Assembly: GCF_001403875.1 (NCBI RefSeq)
Contig: NZ_LN884290.1
Span: 1-64,000 of the forward strand
Length of the DNA: 64,000 bases
DNA from: Paenibacillus ihumii
GTDB taxonomy: Bacteria > Bacillota > Bacilli > Paenibacillales > Paenibacillaceae
Reading direction: 5' to 3'
Notes under the pieces: model-generated
The model's input: only the letters and a program-made list of their open reading frames with translations
Told to the model about the DNA's origin: nothing
The model's database searches: none
Shown: piece after piece, positions 49,727 to 61,980 of the stretch
Numbering within the stretch: the stretch's first letter is position 1
How the letters are laid out: the number at the start of each line of letters is the position of its first letter
Program-made: the position numbers and the translations under genes

Positions 49727-49834
49727 ATCACTTCCTGGTTGCGGTAACGGAAGATATCTACAGCTGGCGCGAGCCGGCCTAGAGCCTGCAATAAGGCGAA
49801 GTCATTTTGAAAGTGGCGAAGGGAGGATAAATAC

Positions 49835-50113
49835 ATGAGTCGCAGTCTGAAAAAGGGGCCATTCGTTGATGGTTACCTACTGAAGAAAGTGGAAGAAGCG
49901 AGCGCATCGAACAAGAAGGTAGTCATCAAAACTTGGTCCCGTCGCTCTACGATTTTCCCGCAATTCATTGGGCATACGTTCGGTGTGTATGATGGCCGCA
50001 AGCATGTTCCGGTATATGTTACTGAGGATATGGTCGGACATAAACTCGGCGAATTTGCTCCAACCCGTACCTATAAAGGTCATACGGACGACGATAAGAA
50101 AACGAGACGTTAA
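49835..50113 (+). CDS. rpsS: Ribosomal protein S19
   Basis: A 92-aa 30S head protein. [19 protein letters not shown] start and [21 protein letters not shown] end are canonical. ATG after AAGGGAGGA. Confidence 0.97.
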   Translation: MSRSLKKGPFVDGYLLKKVEEASASNKKVVIKTWSRRSTIFPQFIGHTFGVYDGRKHVPVYVTEDMVGHKLGEFAPTRTYKGHTDDDKKTRR

Positions 50114-50149
50114 GGGATAAGTTCTTCGTTTGAGAGGAGGTAACACACA

Positions 50150-50482
50150 ATGGAAGCTAAAGCACATGCAAGGTCCATCCGTATTGCTCCGCGGAAAGCT
50201 AAATTGGTTATCGATTTGATCCGTGGTAAGCAAGTTGGCGATGCTATCGCGATTCTTCGCCACACGCCTAAGGCGGCTTCCCCGATCGTGGAGAAGCTTT
50301 TGAATTCGGCGATTGCCAATGCTGAGCACAACTATTCTCTGGATGTAAATAAATTGGTTATTACGGAAGCGTACGTAAACCAAGGTCCTACAATGAAACG
50401 TTTCCGCCCGCGGGCAATGGGACGTGCTAGTCGGATCAACAAACGCACCAGCCACATTACTTTGGTGGTATCCGAAAAATAA
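50150..50482 (+). CDS. rplV: Ribosomal protein L22
   Basis: A 110-aa protein with a beta-hairpin in the exit tunnel ([20 protein letters not shown] segment at about 76-95 unmodified, so no macrolide-resistance insertion). ATG after GAGAGGAGG. Confidence 0.97.
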   Translation: MEAKAHARSIRIAPRKAKLVIDLIRGKQVGDAIAILRHTPKAASPIVEKLLNSAIANAEHNYSLDVNKLVITEAYVNQGPTMKRFRPRAMGRASRINKRTSHITLVVSEK

Positions 50483-50495
50483 GGAGGGAAAACGC

Positions 50496-51164
50496 GTGGG
50501 CCAAAAAGTAAATCCGGTCGGACTACGAGTAGGGATTATCCGTGACTGGGAATCCAAATGGTACGCAGGCAAAGATTTCGGTGATCTTTTGCTTGAAGAC
50601 GTAAAAATTCGTGAGCACCTGAAAAATAAACTGAAAGACTCCGCGGTATCTCGGATCGAAATCGAGAGAGCGGCTAATCGTGTGAATGTAACGATCCATA
50701 CTGCTAAGCCGGGCATGGTTATCGGTAAAGGCGGTTCGGAAGTTGAAAACCTGCGTAATCAAATCACGAAAATCGCGGGCGGCAAAAAAGTTCACATCAA
50801 TATCTCTGAAATCAAAAACCCTGATCTTGACGCGATTCTTGTCGCTGAGAGCATCGCACAACAACTGGAGCGTCGTGTATCTTTCCGTCGTGCGCTTAAG
50901 CAGGCGATTCAAAGAACGATGCGCGCAGGTGCGAAAGGGATCAAAACAGCAGTCAGCGGTCGTCTTGGCGGTGCTGAGATTGCTCGTTCGGAAGGCTACA
51001 GTGAAGGAACTGTTCCACTTCATACGCTTCGCGCCGACATCGACTACGGTACGGCTGAAGCTCATACGACCTATGGACGTCTTGGCGTAAAAGTATGGAT
51101 CTATCGTGGAGAGGTTCTTCCTACGGCTAAGAAACAACAAGCTGCCCAGGAAGGAGGCAATTAA
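50496..51164 (+). CDS. rpsC: Ribosomal protein S3
   Basis: A 222-aa mRNA-entry protein with a KH domain; the [14 protein letters not shown] loop (about 74-87) is intact. GTG 50496 ([11 protein letters not shown]) follows AAGGAGGG at 6 nt; the longer frame overlaps rplV and is not used. Two bases separate it from rplP. Confidence 0.97.
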   Translation: MGQKVNPVGLRVGIIRDWESKWYAGKDFGDLLLEDVKIREHLKNKLKDSAVSRIEIERAANRVNVTIHTAKPGMVIGKGGSEVENLRNQITKIAGGKKVHINISEIKNPDLDAILVAESIAQQLERRVSFRRALKQAIQRTMRAGAKGIKTAVSGRLGGAEIARSEGYSEGTVPLHTLRADIDYGTAEAHTTYGRLGVKVWIYRGEVLPTAKKQQAAQEGGN

Positions 51165-51166
51165 TC

Positions 51167-51601
51167 ATGTTGGTACCTAAACGTGTAAAACACCGCAAGC
51201 AGCAGCGCGGTAGTTTGAGAGGCCAAGCTAAAGGCGGAACTGAATTGAACTTCGGCGAATACGGCCTGCAAGCTCTTGAGCCTACATGGATTACGAACCG
51301 CCAAATCGAGGCTGCGCGTATCGCGATGACTCGTTACATCAAACGGGGCGGTAAAGTATGGATCAAAATTTTCCCTGACAAGCCAATCACTCAAAAGCCT
51401 CTTGAAGTGCGGATGGGTAGCGGTAAAGGTAACGTCGAGAAATGGGTTGCAGTTGTGAAACCGGGCAAAATCTTGTTTGAGCTTGCCGGTGTATCCGAGG
51501 AAATTGCTCGTGAAGCCATGCGGCTTGCCGCTCACAAACTGCCAATCAAAACGAAGTTTGTGAAACGTGAAGAATTGGGTGGTGAAGCAAATGAAAGCTA
51601 A
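51167..51601 (+). CDS. rplP: Ribosomal protein L16
   Basis: A 144-aa protein near the A site, of typical length. [19 protein letters not shown] start and [20 protein letters not shown] core are typical. Its end overlaps the rpmC start by 11 bp. Confidence 0.97.
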   Translation: MLVPKRVKHRKQQRGSLRGQAKGGTELNFGEYGLQALEPTWITNRQIEAARIAMTRYIKRGGKVWIKIFPDKPITQKPLEVRMGSGKGNVEKWVAVVKPGKILFELAGVSEEIAREAMRLAAHKLPIKTKFVKREELGGEANES

Positions 51602-51791
51602 TGAACTTCGCAACTTAACCACTGCTGAAATCGAACAAAAGATCGCGGGTTTTAAGGAAGAGCTTTTCAACCTCCGTTTTCAATTGGCTACCGGCCAGCT
51701 TGATAACCCGACTCGGATCCGTGACGTGCGGAAAGATATAGCTCGTGCTAAAACCATTTTACATGAAAGAGAACTTGGTATTACTAGCTAA
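51591..51791 (+). CDS. rpmC: Ribosomal protein L29
   Basis: A 66-aa helical protein at the tunnel exit ([18 protein letters not shown] start). ATG 51591 lies inside the end of rplP, preceded by GGTGGTGA. The overlap indicates coupled translation. Confidence 0.95.
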   Translation: MKANELRNLTTAEIEQKIAGFKEELFNLRFQLATGQLDNPTRIRDVRKDIARAKTILHERELGITS

Positions 51792-51841
51792 TATTGCGCT
51801 CCAAGTAAGCGAAGCGCCTAAGTCCAGGAAGGAGGCTAACC

Positions 51842-52105
51842 ATGAGCGAACGCAATGCCCGTAAAGTGCAAGTTGGTAAAGTTGTCAGCGACAAAATGGA
51901 TAAAACCATCGTTGTAGCCGTTGAGACTTATAAGAAGCATGATTTGTACCATAAACGCATCAAATATACGAAGAAATTCAAAGCGCATGATGAGAACAAT
52001 ACTGCGAAAATCGGTGACACGGTTAAAATCGCCGAGACTCGTCCGCTGTCCAAAGACAAGCGTTGGAGACTTGTTGAGATCGTAGAAGAAGCAGTAATCA
52101 TCTAA
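51842..52105 (+). CDS. rpsQ: Ribosomal protein S17
   Basis: An 87-aa OB-fold 16S-binding protein ([36 protein letters not shown]). ATG after AAGGAGG. Confidence 0.97.
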   Translation: MSERNARKVQVGKVVSDKMDKTIVVAVETYKKHDLYHKRIKYTKKFKAHDENNTAKIGDTVKIAETRPLSKDKRWRLVEIVEEAVII

Positions 52106-52142
52106 TGGCGCGAAAGCTTGAATCGAAAGGAGGAAAAACACC

Positions 52143-52511
52143 ATGATCCAACCATTTACACGTTTGCATGTAGCTGACAACTCCGGTGCGAAGGAATTGA
52201 TGTGTATCCGCGTCCTTGGCGGTACAGGACGTCGTTCGGCGCAAATTGGTGACTTGATCGTTTGTTCCGTAAAACAAGCAACACCAGGCGGCGTTGTCAA
52301 AAAAGGAGACGTTGTAAGAGCAGTTATCGTTCGTACGAAACGTTCTGTTCGCCGTAAAGACGGTTCCTATATTTCTTTTGACGAAAATGCAGCGGTTGTT
52401 GTTAAAGATGACAAGAGCCCGCGCGGCACACGTATTTTCGGACCTGTTGCTCGTGAACTTCGCGATAGAGATTTCATGAAAATCATTTCCTTGGCTCCGG
52501 AAGTTATCTAG
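52143..52511 (+). CDS. rplN: Ribosomal protein L14
   Basis: A 122-aa protein at the subunit interface, contacting 16S h14 ([19 protein letters not shown] start; [20 protein letters not shown] end). ATG after AAAGGAGG. By convention it opens the spc group. Confidence 0.97.
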   Translation: MIQPFTRLHVADNSGAKELMCIRVLGGTGRRSAQIGDLIVCSVKQATPGGVVKKGDVVRAVIVRTKRSVRRKDGSYISFDENAAVVVKDDKSPRGTRIFGPVARELRDRDFMKIISLAPEVI

Positions 52512-52556
52512 TACGTATGAGAAACATGAAGTTCGACGAAACAGGAGGTGTAAAGA

Positions 52557-52910
52557 ATGCCTAGACTGAAAAAGGTTCTGGAATCCCATAACAATAAACT
52601 CCACGTGAAGAAGGACGACACGGTTATCGTGATCACCGGTAAAGACAAAGGCAAAAAAGGCCGCGTCATCGCTGCGTATCCTCGTGAAAACCGCGTGCTT
52701 GTGGAAGGCGTGAACATGGTTAAGAAACACCAAAAACCAAATCAGCTGAACCCGCAAGGTGGAATTATTGAGAAGGAAGCTCCGATTCACGTATCGAACG
52801 TCATGCACGTTGATCCTAAGAGCGGAAGCGTAACCCGTATCGGTTACAAAGTGTTGGACAACGGCAAGAAGGTTCGTGTTGCTAAAAAATCGGGTGAAGT
52901 AATCGACTAA
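52557..52910 (+). CDS. rplX: Ribosomal protein L24
   Basis: A 117-aa KOW-domain protein that starts 50S assembly ([18 protein letters not shown] near residues 25-42). ATG after GGAGGTG. Confidence 0.96.
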   Translation: MPRLKKVLESHNNKLHVKKDDTVIVITGKDKGKKGRVIAAYPRENRVLVEGVNMVKKHQKPNQLNPQGGIIEKEAPIHVSNVMHVDPKSGSVTRIGYKVLDNGKKVRVAKKSGEVID

Positions 52911-52943
52911 TCCAGTAACGCAAAGAAAGGAGGTCCATGATTC

Positions 52944-53486
52944 ATGGCAGCTAGATTGAAAGAACGTTTTTTGAATGAAGTAACGCCTGCTTTGATTCAA
53001 AAATTTAACTATACAACGGTAATGCAAGTGCCTAAAGTTGAGAAGGTAGTTATCAACATGGGTGTTGGCGAAGCCGTAGCAAACTCGAAAGTGCTTGATT
53101 CTGCGGTTAACGATCTGCAGCTGATCGCCGGACAAAAGCCGGTCATCACTCGCGCTAAGAAATCCATCGCCGGATTCAAGCTTCGTGAGAACATGCCGAT
53201 CGGCGTGAAGGTAACTCTTCGCGGTGAGCGCATGTACCATTTCCTCGACAAATTGTTCAACGTAACGCTTCCGCGTGTACGTGACTTCCACGGCGTATCG
53301 AACAAAGCGTTTGACGGACGTGGCAACTACACGCTTGGCTTGAAAGAACAATTGATTTTCCCTGAGATCGAGTACGATCAAGTTGACAAAGTTCGCGGCA
53401 TGGACATCGTTATTGTAACGACGGCTAAGACGGATGAAGAGTCCCGTGAATTGCTCACTGGACTGGGAATGCCTTTTGTTAAATAA
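52944..53486 (+). CDS. rplE: Ribosomal protein L5
   Basis: A 180-aa protein of the central protuberance that binds 5S rRNA. The [19 protein letters not shown] and [13 protein letters not shown] segments are conserved. ATG after AAGGAGG. Confidence 0.97.
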   Translation: MAARLKERFLNEVTPALIQKFNYTTVMQVPKVEKVVINMGVGEAVANSKVLDSAVNDLQLIAGQKPVITRAKKSIAGFKLRENMPIGVKVTLRGERMYHFLDKLFNVTLPRVRDFHGVSNKAFDGRGNYTLGLKEQLIFPEIEYDQVDKVRGMDIVIVTTAKTDEESRELLTGLGMPFVK

Positions 53487-53535
53487 ATGAGGTTGTAACG
53501 AATTCTCCGAAACTATTTAGGAGGTGTCAGGCTAA

Positions 53536-53721
53536 GTGGCAAAAACTTCGATGAAAGTTAAACAACAACGCACACCGAAATTCAAAGTACGGGCGTATAC
53601 CCGTTGTGAGCGTTGCGGTCGTCCACATTCGGTACTGCAAAAATTTAAAATATGCAGAATTTGTTTCCGTGAATTAGCTTATAAAGGCCAGATTCCTGGC
53701 GTGAAAAAAGCAAGCTGGTAA
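53536..53721 (+). CDS. rpsZ: Ribosomal protein S14, zinc-binding type
   Basis: A 61-aa protein with Cys24-x-x-Cys27 and Cys40-x-x-Cys43, the C+ zinc form. GTG start (GTGGCAAAAACT) after AGGAGGTG. A zinc-free paralogue, if present in the genome, is not in this window. Confidence 0.95.
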   Translation: MAKTSMKVKQQRTPKFKVRAYTRCERCGRPHSVLQKFKICRICFRELAYKGQIPGVKKASW

Positions 53722-53752
53722 ACAATCAACAACGGGAAGGAGGTTTACACGT

Positions 53753-54151
53753 ATGACTATGTCAGATCCAATTGCAGATATGCTTACTCGTATTCGTAAC
53801 GCGAACACGGTTCGCCACGAAACGGTGGAACTGCCTGCCTCAACGATCAAGAAGCAAATCGCCGAGATTCTGAAGCGTGAAGGCTTCATCCGCGATGCAG
53901 AATATATCGATGACAACAAACAAGGGATCATCCGTCTTTTCCTGAAATACGGCCCTAACAACGAGCGCGTTATTACTGGCTTGAAGAGAATCAGTAAACC
54001 AGGTCTTCGCGTTTACACGAAGAGCACTGAAATTCCTCGTGTACTAGGCGGTTTGGGAATCGCGATTATTTCCACTTCCAAAGGTGTTATGACCGACAAA
54101 GAAGCACGTCAGTCTAAAGCCGGCGGCGAAGTTGTCTGCTACGTTTGGTAA
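53753..54151 (+). CDS. rpsH: Ribosomal protein S8
   Basis: A 132-aa 16S-binding and autoregulatory protein in many bacteria. [16 protein letters not shown] start and the [19 protein letters not shown] end are typical. ATG 53753 has AAGGAGG at 9 nt; ATG 53759 is less well spaced. Confidence 0.96.
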   Translation: MTMSDPIADMLTRIRNANTVRHETVELPASTIKKQIAEILKREGFIRDAEYIDDNKQGIIRLFLKYGPNNERVITGLKRISKPGLRVYTKSTEIPRVLGGLGIAIISTSKGVMTDKEARQSKAGGEVVCYVW

Positions 54152-54181
54152 TTAACGTCACAAAACAAGGAGGTGCAGCAA

Positions 54182-54724
54182 ATGTCTCGAATTGGTCGCA
54201 AACCAATTACAGTACCAAGTGGTGTGGATATCACACTCGATAATAACGTGATTACGGTAAAAGGACCGAAAGGTACTTTGACTCGTGAACTTCACAAGGA
54301 CATGAAAGTCACTGTTGAGAACAATGAGATCACAGTGGAACGTCCTTCTGATCATAAAACGCATCGTTCCCTGCACGGTACGACACGCAGTGTAGTGAGC
54401 AACATGGTGAGCGGAGTAACGGAAGGTTTCACCAGAAACCTTGAGCTGGTTGGGGTCGGATACCGCGCAAGCAAATCCGGAGAGAAGCTCGTACTCAACG
54501 TAGGGTACTCCCATCCGGTAGAGATCACTCCCGAGCCAGGCATTACATTTGAAGTGCCTTCGAACACGAAGATCGTCGTTAGCGGAATCAATAAAGAGCG
54601 TGTTGGCGAATACGCTGCTAAAATCCGTTCTGTACGTGAGCCTGAGCCGTATAAAGGTAAAGGGATCAAGTACGAAGGTGAACGCATTATCCGTAAAGAA
54701 GGTAAAGCCGGTAAGAAGAAATAA
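54182..54724 (+). CDS. rplF: Ribosomal protein L6
   Basis: A 180-aa protein near the sarcin-ricin loop ([19 protein letters not shown] start; [16 protein letters not shown] end). ATG 54182 follows AAGGAGGTG; the three extra upstream codons overlap that site. Confidence 0.97.
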   Translation: MSRIGRKPITVPSGVDITLDNNVITVKGPKGTLTRELHKDMKVTVENNEITVERPSDHKTHRSLHGTTRSVVSNMVSGVTEGFTRNLELVGVGYRASKSGEKLVLNVGYSHPVEITPEPGITFEVPSNTKIVVSGINKERVGEYAAKIRSVREPEPYKGKGIKYEGERIIRKEGKAGKKK

Positions 54725-54807
54725 CTTTCTTCTTAGCGGACCAATCCTTCTGGCGAGTTGAACGATTAGTGTTGTTTAGGTAAACCGAAGGGAGTGAAAT
54801 GGAAGTC

Positions 54808-55176
54808 ATGATTACTAAAGCTGACAAGAACAAAGCTCGTCTGAAAAGACATTTGCGCGTACGGAAAAAAATCCAAGGAACGGCTGCTCGTCCAAGATTG
54901 AACGTATTCCGTTCTTCCAAACATATCTATGCACAACTGATCGATGATGTGGCTGGGGTAACACTCGCATCGGCATCGACGCTTGACAAAGAATTGAGCG
55001 GAAGCATCACCAATGGCGGCAACGTAGAGTCCGCTAGCAAAGTAGGCGAATTGATCGCTAAACGTGCTCAAGAAAAAGGCTTCAAGAACGTCGTGTTTGA
55101 CCGCGGCGGATATCTGTATCATGGACGCATTCAGGCTCTGGCAGAAGCAGCCCGCGAAGCAGGCCTTGAATTCTAA
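54808..55176 (+). CDS. rplR: Ribosomal protein L18
   Basis: A 122-aa 5S rRNA-binding protein. ATG 54808 ([15 protein letters not shown]) matches homologues; ATG 54799 is a possible alternative and lies nearer to GGGAG. The [12 protein letters not shown] and [13 protein letters not shown] ends are canonical. Confidence 0.93.
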   Translation: MITKADKNKARLKRHLRVRKKIQGTAARPRLNVFRSSKHIYAQLIDDVAGVTLASASTLDKELSGSITNGGNVESASKVGELIAKRAQEKGFKNVVFDRGGYLYHGRIQALAEAAREAGLEF

Positions 55177-55203
55177 AATAATCATTAAAAGGAGGTTAAC
55201 GAC

Positions 55204-55701
55204 TTGCGTGTAGATCCGAATACTTTAGAACTGACTGAAAGAGTTGTAAATATTAACCGCGTAGCTAAAGTAGTTAAAGGCGGACGCCGTTTTAGCTTCA
55301 GTGCGCTCGTAGTTGTCGGGGACGGCAAAGGCTGGGTTGGCGCTGGGATCGGTAAGGCAGGCGAGGTTCCTGATGCGATTCGCAAAGGAATCGAAGATGC
55401 CAAGAAAAACCTTGTATTCGTTCCGCTCGTAGGAACAACAGTCCCTCACCAAGTAATCGGGCATTTCGGAGCAGGCCGCGTGCTTCTTAAACCGGCTTCC
55501 GAAGGTACCGGGGTTATCGCAGGCGGACCAGTTCGTGCGGTGCTCGAACTTGCTGGCGTAGGCGACATTCTAACAAAATCTTTAGGTTCTTCGAATTCCA
55601 TCAACATGGTTAACGCGACTTTAGAGGGCTTGTCCCGTCTGAAACGCGCTGAAGATGTTGCGAAATTACGCGGTAAAACCGTCGAAGAACTTCTCGGTTA
55701 A
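55204..55701 (+). CDS. rpsE: Ribosomal protein S5
   Basis: A 165-aa decoding-fidelity protein with an N-terminal dsRNA-binding-like fold. The spectinomycin-loop segment [15 protein letters not shown] is wild type in pattern. TTG start at 55204, 8 nt after AAAGGAGG. rpmD follows 12 bp later. Confidence 0.96.
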   Translation: MRVDPNTLELTERVVNINRVAKVVKGGRRFSFSALVVVGDGKGWVGAGIGKAGEVPDAIRKGIEDAKKNLVFVPLVGTTVPHQVIGHFGAGRVLLKPASEGTGVIAGGPVRAVLELAGVGDILTKSLGSSNSINMVNATLEGLSRLKRAEDVAKLRGKTVEELLG

Positions 55702-55713
55702 GGAGGGAATCTC

Positions 55714-55899
55714 ATGGCAAAGCTGCAAATTACCCTCGTACGTAGTTTGATCGGCACATCGGAGAAACAACGCACTACCGTTAAAACACTGGGACTGCGT
55801 AAGGTTAACCAATCCGTGGTTCAACAAGACAATCCTGCCATTCGCGGCATGATTAATCATGTAAGCCATCTGGTATCCGTTGAAGAAATCCAAGGATAA
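55714..55899 (+). CDS. rpmD: Ribosomal protein L30
   Basis: A 61-aa protein ([20 protein letters not shown]). ATG after AAGGAGG. The following 103-bp gap to rplO has no gene. Confidence 0.96.
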   Translation: MAKLQITLVRSLIGTSEKQRTTVKTLGLRKVNQSVVQQDNPAIRGMINHVSHLVSVEEIQG

Positions 55900-56002
55900 C
55901 TCCCTGACAAGTATTAGCGGATTAGCTAACGAATAAAATGGGTAGGCCTCAGGTTTACCGTTACTTGCAAGTGAAACAATAAATAAGGAGGTGCAACGAA
56001 CG

Positions 56003-56443
56003 ATGAAGTTACATGAGCTTTCCCCAGCTCCTGGTTCCCGCAAAGAGCGCAAACGCGTTGGCCGCGGTACAGGAAGCGGTATGGGTAAAACATCAACTCG
56101 TGGTCACAAAGGTCAGAATGCTCGTTCCGGCGGTGGTGTCCGTCCGGGCTTCGAAGGCGGTCAGAACCCGTTGTATCGTCGCTTGCCAAAACGCGGATTT
56201 ACGAATCCAACGCGGAAAGAGTATGCGATTGTGAACACCCAGGAATTGAACAACTTTGCGGCGGATACAGAGGTTACTCCTGAGCTGTTGTTTGAACAAG
56301 GAATCGTGAAAGACGCAAAAAGCGGCATCAAGATTCTTGGCAACGGTGAACTTACTGTCAAACTGACGGTTAAAGCGAATAAGTTCTCTCAATCCGCGGT
56401 AGAGAAAATCGAGGCTGCCGGCGGTAAAACCGAGGTGATCTAA
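56003..56443 (+). CDS. rplO: Ribosomal protein L15
   Basis: A 146-aa late-assembly protein with the Gly/Arg-rich N-terminal extension ([20 protein letters not shown]). ATG 56003 follows AAGGAGGTG. Its stop overlaps the secY start (TAATG). Confidence 0.96.
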   Translation: MKLHELSPAPGSRKERKRVGRGTGSGMGKTSTRGHKGQNARSGGGVRPGFEGGQNPLYRRLPKRGFTNPTRKEYAIVNTQELNNFAADTEVTPELLFEQGIVKDAKSGIKILGNGELTVKLTVKANKFSQSAVEKIEAAGGKTEVI

Positions 56444-57741
56444 TGTTTAAAACCATGAAGAACATATGGCACGTTAAGGATCTGCGGACCCGCATCTTGT
56501 TCACTCTCTTTATCTTCATTATTTACCGGATTGGTACATTTGTTCCGGTTCCGGGCGTTAATAAAGAAGTGTTCAAAACGACCAACACTGCGGGAAGCGA
56601 TTTGCTCGGCCTATTGAACATCTTCTCGGGCGGCGCGCTGCAGAATTTCTCGATTTTTGCAATCGGGATTTTCCCTTATATCACTGCCTCCATTATCATA
56701 CAGCTCCTGTCGATGGACGTCGTTCCAAAGCTGGCAGAGTGGGCGAAGCAAGGTGAGCACGGCAAGAAGAAGACGGCCCAAGTCACCCGTTATGCAACGG
56801 TGGTCTTGGCCCTTATTCAAGCCTTTGCGACATCGATCGGTTTCAACCGGCTGTATTATACAGATATGGTTCCGAACGCTACGTTCGGGGATTATATGTT
56901 GATTGCGCTTGTTTTGACCGCAGGTACATCATTCTTGATGTGGCTGGGCGAGCAAATTACGGATAAGGGAATCGGTAACGGTATTTCGCTGATTATCTTT
57001 GCCGGTATCGTCGCTTCGATGCCGACCCATATCCAAACCATCGCAATGTCCGATTTCATTGTTTCTGGGCAAACGTTCATGAATATCGTCAAAGCGATAG
57101 CGATCGTTATCGTGTTCGTGCTTATTGTGATCGGGGTAATCTATATCCAACAGGCGATCCGCAAAATTCCGGTTCAGTACGCTAAGCGTGTTGTTGGAAA
57201 CAAAATGTATGGCGGACAGAACACACACATTCCGCTCAAAATTAACGCAGCGGGTGTAATTCCGGTTATCTTCGCTTCATCCCTGCTGCAATTTCCAGTA
57301 GTCATCGCAAGCTTCTGGTCAACGCACGGTTGGGCGCAATGGATCAGCGACAATATGAACATTGACCGTCCGCTGGGTATCGTGTTGTACGTCGTTATGA
57401 TTATTGGATTCACGTTCTTCTATACCTTCGTACAGATGAACCCGCAGCAAATGGCAGATAACATGAAGAAGAATGGCGGCTACATTCCGGGGATTCGTCC
57501 GGGGAAAACGACAGCCACTTATCTGACTCGGGTGCTGTCCCGATTGACGATGACGGGCGCTCTGTTCCTCGCCTTTATCTCTGTGCTGCCGGTTATTCTC
57601 GGTGCATTGGCTGGACTGCCGCGTACCGTGCAAATCGGAGGTACTTCCATTCTGATCGTTATCGGGGTTGCGCTTGATACAATGAAGACGATTGAAGGGC
57701 AATTGATTAAACGTCACTACAAAGGCTTCATTAATAAATAG
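56443..57741 (+). CDS. secY: SecY, preprotein translocase channel
   Basis: A 432-aa membrane protein with ten predicted helices, the pore of SecYEG. Conserved FVPVPGVNKE plug/first periplasmic segment (near 30), helix-2 NIFSGGALQNFSIFA and the C-terminal cytosolic loop (PGIRPGKTTATYL) are present. Starts on the last base of rplO. A terminator-like hairpin follows before adk. Confidence 0.97.
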   Translation: MFKTMKNIWHVKDLRTRILFTLFIFIIYRIGTFVPVPGVNKEVFKTTNTAGSDLLGLLNIFSGGALQNFSIFAIGIFPYITASIIIQLLSMDVVPKLAEWAKQGEHGKKKTAQVTRYATVVLALIQAFATSIGFNRLYYTDMVPNATFGDYMLIALVLTAGTSFLMWLGEQITDKGIGNGISLIIFAGIVASMPTHIQTIAMSDFIVSGQTFMNIVKAIAIVIVFVLIVIGVIYIQQAIRKIPVQYAKRVVGNKMYGGQNTHIPLKINAAGVIPVIFASSLLQFPVVIASFWSTHGWAQWISDNMNIDRPLGIVLYVVMIIGFTFFYTFVQMNPQQMADNMKKNGGYIPGIRPGKTTATYLTRVLSRLTMTGALFLAFISVLPVILGALAGLPRTVQIGGTSILIVIGVALDTMKTIEGQLIKRHYKGFINK

Positions 57742-57744
57742 GGG

Positions 57745-58480
<736 letters not shown>

Positions 58481-58483
58481 GTA

Positions 58484-59236
58484 ATGATCATTTGTAAATC
58501 CGAAACGGAACTTGGCTTTATGAGAGAAGCAGGGCGGATCGTCGCGGAGACGCACAGGCTCATGGCGAAATCGATTGAGCCCGGGATTACGACGGGGGAA
58601 CTCGATCAAATTGCTGATAAGTACATTCGCAGTCAAGGCGCGGTGCCGTCTTTCAAAAATTACAACGGCTTTCCTTACAGCATTTGCGCTTCGGTTAACG
58701 AAGAATTGGTACATGGATTTCCCGGCAAACGCAAACTGAATGAAGGCGACATTATCAGTCTTGATATCGGTGCGGAGTATCGTGGCTTTCATGGTGACTC
58801 GGCATGGACTTATCCGGTTGGCGAGATTACAGAGGAAGCGAAGAGACTTCTAGAGGTTACTGAAGGATCTCTCTACGCTGGACTCGAGCTCGTTAAGCCA
58901 GATGTTCGCCTGTATACGATATCGCATGCTATTCAGCGTTATATTGAGGATGCAGGCTTCTCAGTTGTTCGTGAATATGTCGGTCACGGCATCGGCGCGA
59001 AGCTTCACGAGGAACCGCAGATTCCGAATTACGGCATTCCAGATCGCGGACCGCGTCTGAAGCCAGGTATGGTTCTGGCTATCGAACCGATGGTGAATGC
59101 AGGTAAGCGATATGTGAGAACGCTGGAAGACAATTGGACAGTCGTTACAGTGGACGGCTCGCTCTGCGCTCATTTCGAACATACGGTAGCAGTTACTGCT
59201 GACGGTATGGAAATTCTCACCAAGCTGGACCAATAG
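58484..59236 (+). CDS. map: Methionine aminopeptidase
   Basis: A 250-aa type I enzyme that removes the initiator methionine. The five metal ligands Asp94, Asp105, His168, Glu201 and Glu232 are all present, as is His77. ATG 3 bp after adk, with only a weak ribosome-binding site, so coupled translation is likely. Confidence 0.96.
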   Translation: MIICKSETELGFMREAGRIVAETHRLMAKSIEPGITTGELDQIADKYIRSQGAVPSFKNYNGFPYSICASVNEELVHGFPGKRKLNEGDIISLDIGAEYRGFHGDSAWTYPVGEITEEAKRLLEVTEGSLYAGLELVKPDVRLYTISHAIQRYIEDAGFSVVREYVGHGIGAKLHEEPQIPNYGIPDRGPRLKPGMVLAIEPMVNAGKRYVRTLEDNWTVVTVDGSLCAHFEHTVAVTADGMEILTKLDQ

Positions 59237-59239
59237 GCA

Positions 59240-59563
59240 ATGAAGGTGGATCACCGCTCTGGAGCCAAGGTCGGCCAGCTGGTAAGAGTGTTGAAGGGCA
59301 AAGACGCCGGGTCGGTTGCTGTTGTTGTAGCGATTGTAGACACCAAGTTCGTACTGATCGCGGATGGGCACAAACGAAAGTTTGATCAGCCCAAACGAAA
59401 AAATGTACAGCACCTCGAACTTACGCCAATCATTAGCAGCGAGGTTGTTCATAGTTTGCAGGAAAGCGGCCGGGTGACTAATGCGAAGCTGCGTTATGCC
59501 GTACACGCATTTGTCCAGTCCGCCAACCAAATGCTGAAGAGAAAGGAGACTGACTGTGGCTAA
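59240..59563 (+). CDS. KOW-domain RNA-binding protein (L14e-like)
   Basis: A 107-aa protein with an N-terminal KOW motif ([23 protein letters not shown], about 11-33) and a basic middle ([15 protein letters not shown]) resembling L14e/L6e/L27e-type proteins. A homologue lies between map and infA in B. subtilis; its function is not established. ATG 3 bp after map; its end overlaps infA by 8 bp. Confidence 0.85.
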   Translation: MKVDHRSGAKVGQLVRVLKGKDAGSVAVVVAIVDTKFVLIADGHKRKFDQPKRKNVQHLELTPIISSEVVHSLQESGRVTNAKLRYAVHAFVQSANQMLKRKETDCG

Positions 59564-59771
59564 GGAAGATGTCATTGAAGTCGAAGGGGTAGTTGTTGAG
59601 CCGCTGCCGAATGCTACTTTCAAAGTGGAGCTTGAGAACGGTCATCAAATTCTCGCTCATGTTTCCGGTAAGCTGCGGATGCATTTCATCCGTATTCTGA
59701 CGGGAGATAAAGTGGTCGTTCAACTATCACCTTACGATCTAACTAAAGGTCGTATTACTTACCGTAAATAG
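59556..59771 (+). CDS. infA: Translation initiation factor IF-1
   Basis: A 71-aa S1/OB-fold factor that blocks the A site during initiation. [20 protein letters not shown] and [24 protein letters not shown] segments are canonical. GTG start (GTGGCTAAG) after GAAAGGAG, overlapping the previous gene. Confidence 0.96.
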   Translation: MAKEDVIEVEGVVVEPLPNATFKVELENGHQILAHVSGKLRMHFIRILTGDKVVVQLSPYDLTKGRITYRK

Positions 59772-59875
59772 ATACCATATCATTTATAACAAATATGTGG
59801 TATGATATTCAGGTTGAGTAAGTATACACCGCAAATGCTTGCGTTGTTCTGTGAAACGAAGTATTCTCAATGTCG

Positions 59876-60065
<190 letters not shown>

Positions 60066-60086
60066 TAGAAGGGGGTGTAGCGTAAA

Positions 60087-60455
60087 ATGGCTCGTATAGC
60101 TGGTGTGGATTTGCCACGTGACAAACGCGTTGAGATCGCCTTGACTTACATTTTCGGAATCGGTAGAACGACTTCCCAGAAAATCCTGAATTCTACAGGC
60201 ATCAATCCGGACACTCGTGTTCGTGACTTGACGGAAGATGAGGTTAGCAAACTACGCGAAACGATCGACAAAACGGTTAAAGTAGAAGGTGACCTGCGTC
60301 GTGAAATTTCCTTAAATATTAAACGTTTGATCGAAATTGGCTGCTACCGTGGTGTACGTCATCGTCGTGGCCTGCCTGTTCGCGGACAACGTACGAAAAC
60401 GAATGCCCGTACTCGCAAGGGTCCTCGTCGTACCGTAGCGAACAAGAAGAAATAA
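60087..60455 (+). CDS. rpsM: Ribosomal protein S13
   Basis: A 122-aa head protein contacting P-site tRNA by its basic tail ([23 protein letters not shown]). ATG after AAGGGGGTG. Confidence 0.97.
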   Translation: MARIAGVDLPRDKRVEIALTYIFGIGRTTSQKILNSTGINPDTRVRDLTEDEVSKLRETIDKTVKVEGDLRREISLNIKRLIEIGCYRGVRHRRGLPVRGQRTKTNARTRKGPRRTVANKKK

Positions 60456-60474
60456 GAAGGGAGGATAACAGACA

Positions 60475-60870
60475 ATGGCTAAACCAAAAAAAGTCGTACG
60501 TACTAAACGTCGTGACCGTAAAAATATCGAATCTGGTGTGGCGCATATTCGCTCCACCTTCAATAATACGATTGTAACGATTACGGATCCGCACGGTAAT
60601 GCGATCTCTTGGGCAAGCTCCGGCGGCCAAGGGTTCAAAGGTTCCCGTAAATCCACTCCATTCGCTGCGCAAATGGCTGCTGAAACGGCTGCTAAAGCGG
60701 CAATGGAACACGGCATGAAATCCGTCGAGGTTATGGTTAAAGGTCCTGGAGCCGGCCGTGAAGCCGCTATCCGCTCCCTGCAAGCGGCAGGCCTCGAAGT
60801 CAACATGATCAAAGACGTGACTCCAATCCCGCATAACGGTTGCCGTCCTCCAAAACGCCGTCGTGTATAA
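60475..60870 (+). CDS. rpsK: Ribosomal protein S11
   Basis: A 131-aa platform protein ([30 protein letters not shown] end). ATG after AAGGGAGG. Confidence 0.97.
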   Translation: MAKPKKVVRTKRRDRKNIESGVAHIRSTFNNTIVTITDPHGNAISWASSGGQGFKGSRKSTPFAAQMAAETAAKAAMEHGMKSVEVMVKGPGAGREAAIRSLQAAGLEVNMIKDVTPIPHNGCRPPKRRRV

Positions 60871-60872
60871 TG

Positions 60873-60909
60873 AAGTTGCATAAAGTGTGGTATAACAACT
60901 TTGCAACTT
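60873..60909 (+). other. Hairpin between rpsK and rpoA
   Basis: AAGTTGC-at-AAAGT (60873-60886) pairs with ACTTT-GCAACTT (60898-60909): 12 pairs with a 2-base bulge. No T run follows. It lies in a 129-bp gap before rpoA and may mark a processing point. Confidence 0.5.
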
Positions 60910-60999
60910 GGTAACAATGGTTGTTTAGGCATACTACATGATACACTTCAGAAGACATGGCTGTTTTTAGGAACGACGTTTTGAAGGAGGGGTAATTTC

Positions 61000-61944
61000 G
61001 TGATTGAAATCGAAAAGCCGAAAATTGAGACCGTAGAAGTTAACGATGATGGCACCTATGGGAAATTTGTAGTAGAACCACTTGAGCGTGGATATGGCAC
61101 CACTCTGGGTAACTCGCTGCGTCGGATTTTGCTCTCTTCTCTACCGGGTGCAGCGGTAACCTCGGTCCAAATCGATGGCGTTCTGCATGAATTTTCGACC
61201 GTTCCGGGTGTAATGGAAGACGTTACGGAGATCATTCTGAATCTGAAAGCTCTCTCTCTCAAAATCCATTCGGACGAGGAGAAAATCCTTGAGATCGATG
61301 CGGAAGGCGAAGGAGTTATTACAGCAGGTGATATCCGTGCGGATAGCGATGTCGAGATTCTGAATCCGGACTTGCATATTGCTACGCTTGAACCGGGATC
61401 CAGACTCCACATGCGCATATTCGCAGGCCGGGGCCGCGGTTATGTTCAGGCAGATCGGAATAAACGAGATGATCAACCTATCGGTGTCATTCCTGTGGAT
61501 TCGATCTATACCCCGATTGCACGTGTCAACTACGTCGTAGAGAATACGCGGGTTGGCCAAGTGACCAACTACGACAAGCTCACGCTTGAAGTATGGACAG
61601 ACGGCAGCATCAAGCCAGAAGAAGCGGTAAGCCTCGGAGCCAAAATTTTGACCGAGCATCTTTACTTGTTCGTGGGCCTCACGGACGAAGCGAAGGACGC
61701 GGAAATCATGGTGGAGAAGGAAGAGGACAAGAAAGAGAAAGTGCTTGAGATGACCATCGAAGAGCTGGATCTTTCCGTTCGCTCCTACAACTGCCTCAAA
61801 CGTGCCGGTATCAATACCGTGCAAGAGCTGACGACGAAAACCGAAGAAGATATGATGAAGGTTCGTAACCTCGGACGCAAATCTTTGGAGGAAGTTCAAG
61901 AGAAGCTGGAAGAGCTTGGACTCGGACTTCGTACGGAAGAATAG
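61000..61944 (+). CDS. rpoA: RNA polymerase alpha subunit
   Basis: 314 aa. N-terminal assembly domain (about 1-230; [19 protein letters not shown]), a charged linker ([11 protein letters not shown]), and the C-terminal domain (about 245-314; [19 protein letters not shown], Hh[10 protein letters not shown]) that binds UP elements and activators. GTG start at 61000 after AAGGAGGGG. Confidence 0.97.
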   Translation: MIEIEKPKIETVEVNDDGTYGKFVVEPLERGYGTTLGNSLRRILLSSLPGAAVTSVQIDGVLHEFSTVPGVMEDVTEIILNLKALSLKIHSDEEKILEIDAEGEGVITAGDIRADSDVEILNPDLHIATLEPGSRLHMRIFAGRGRGYVQADRNKRDDQPIGVIPVDSIYTPIARVNYVVENTRVGQVTNYDKLTLEVWTDGSIKPEEAVSLGAKILTEHLYLFVGLTDEAKDAEIMVEKEEDKKEKVLEMTIEELDLSVRSYNCLKRAGINTVQELTTKTEEDMMKVRNLGRKSLEEVQEKLEELGLGLRTEE

Positions 61945-61980
61945 ATTGCTTGAATCGTTTTAGCGAAGGAGGGAATACAC

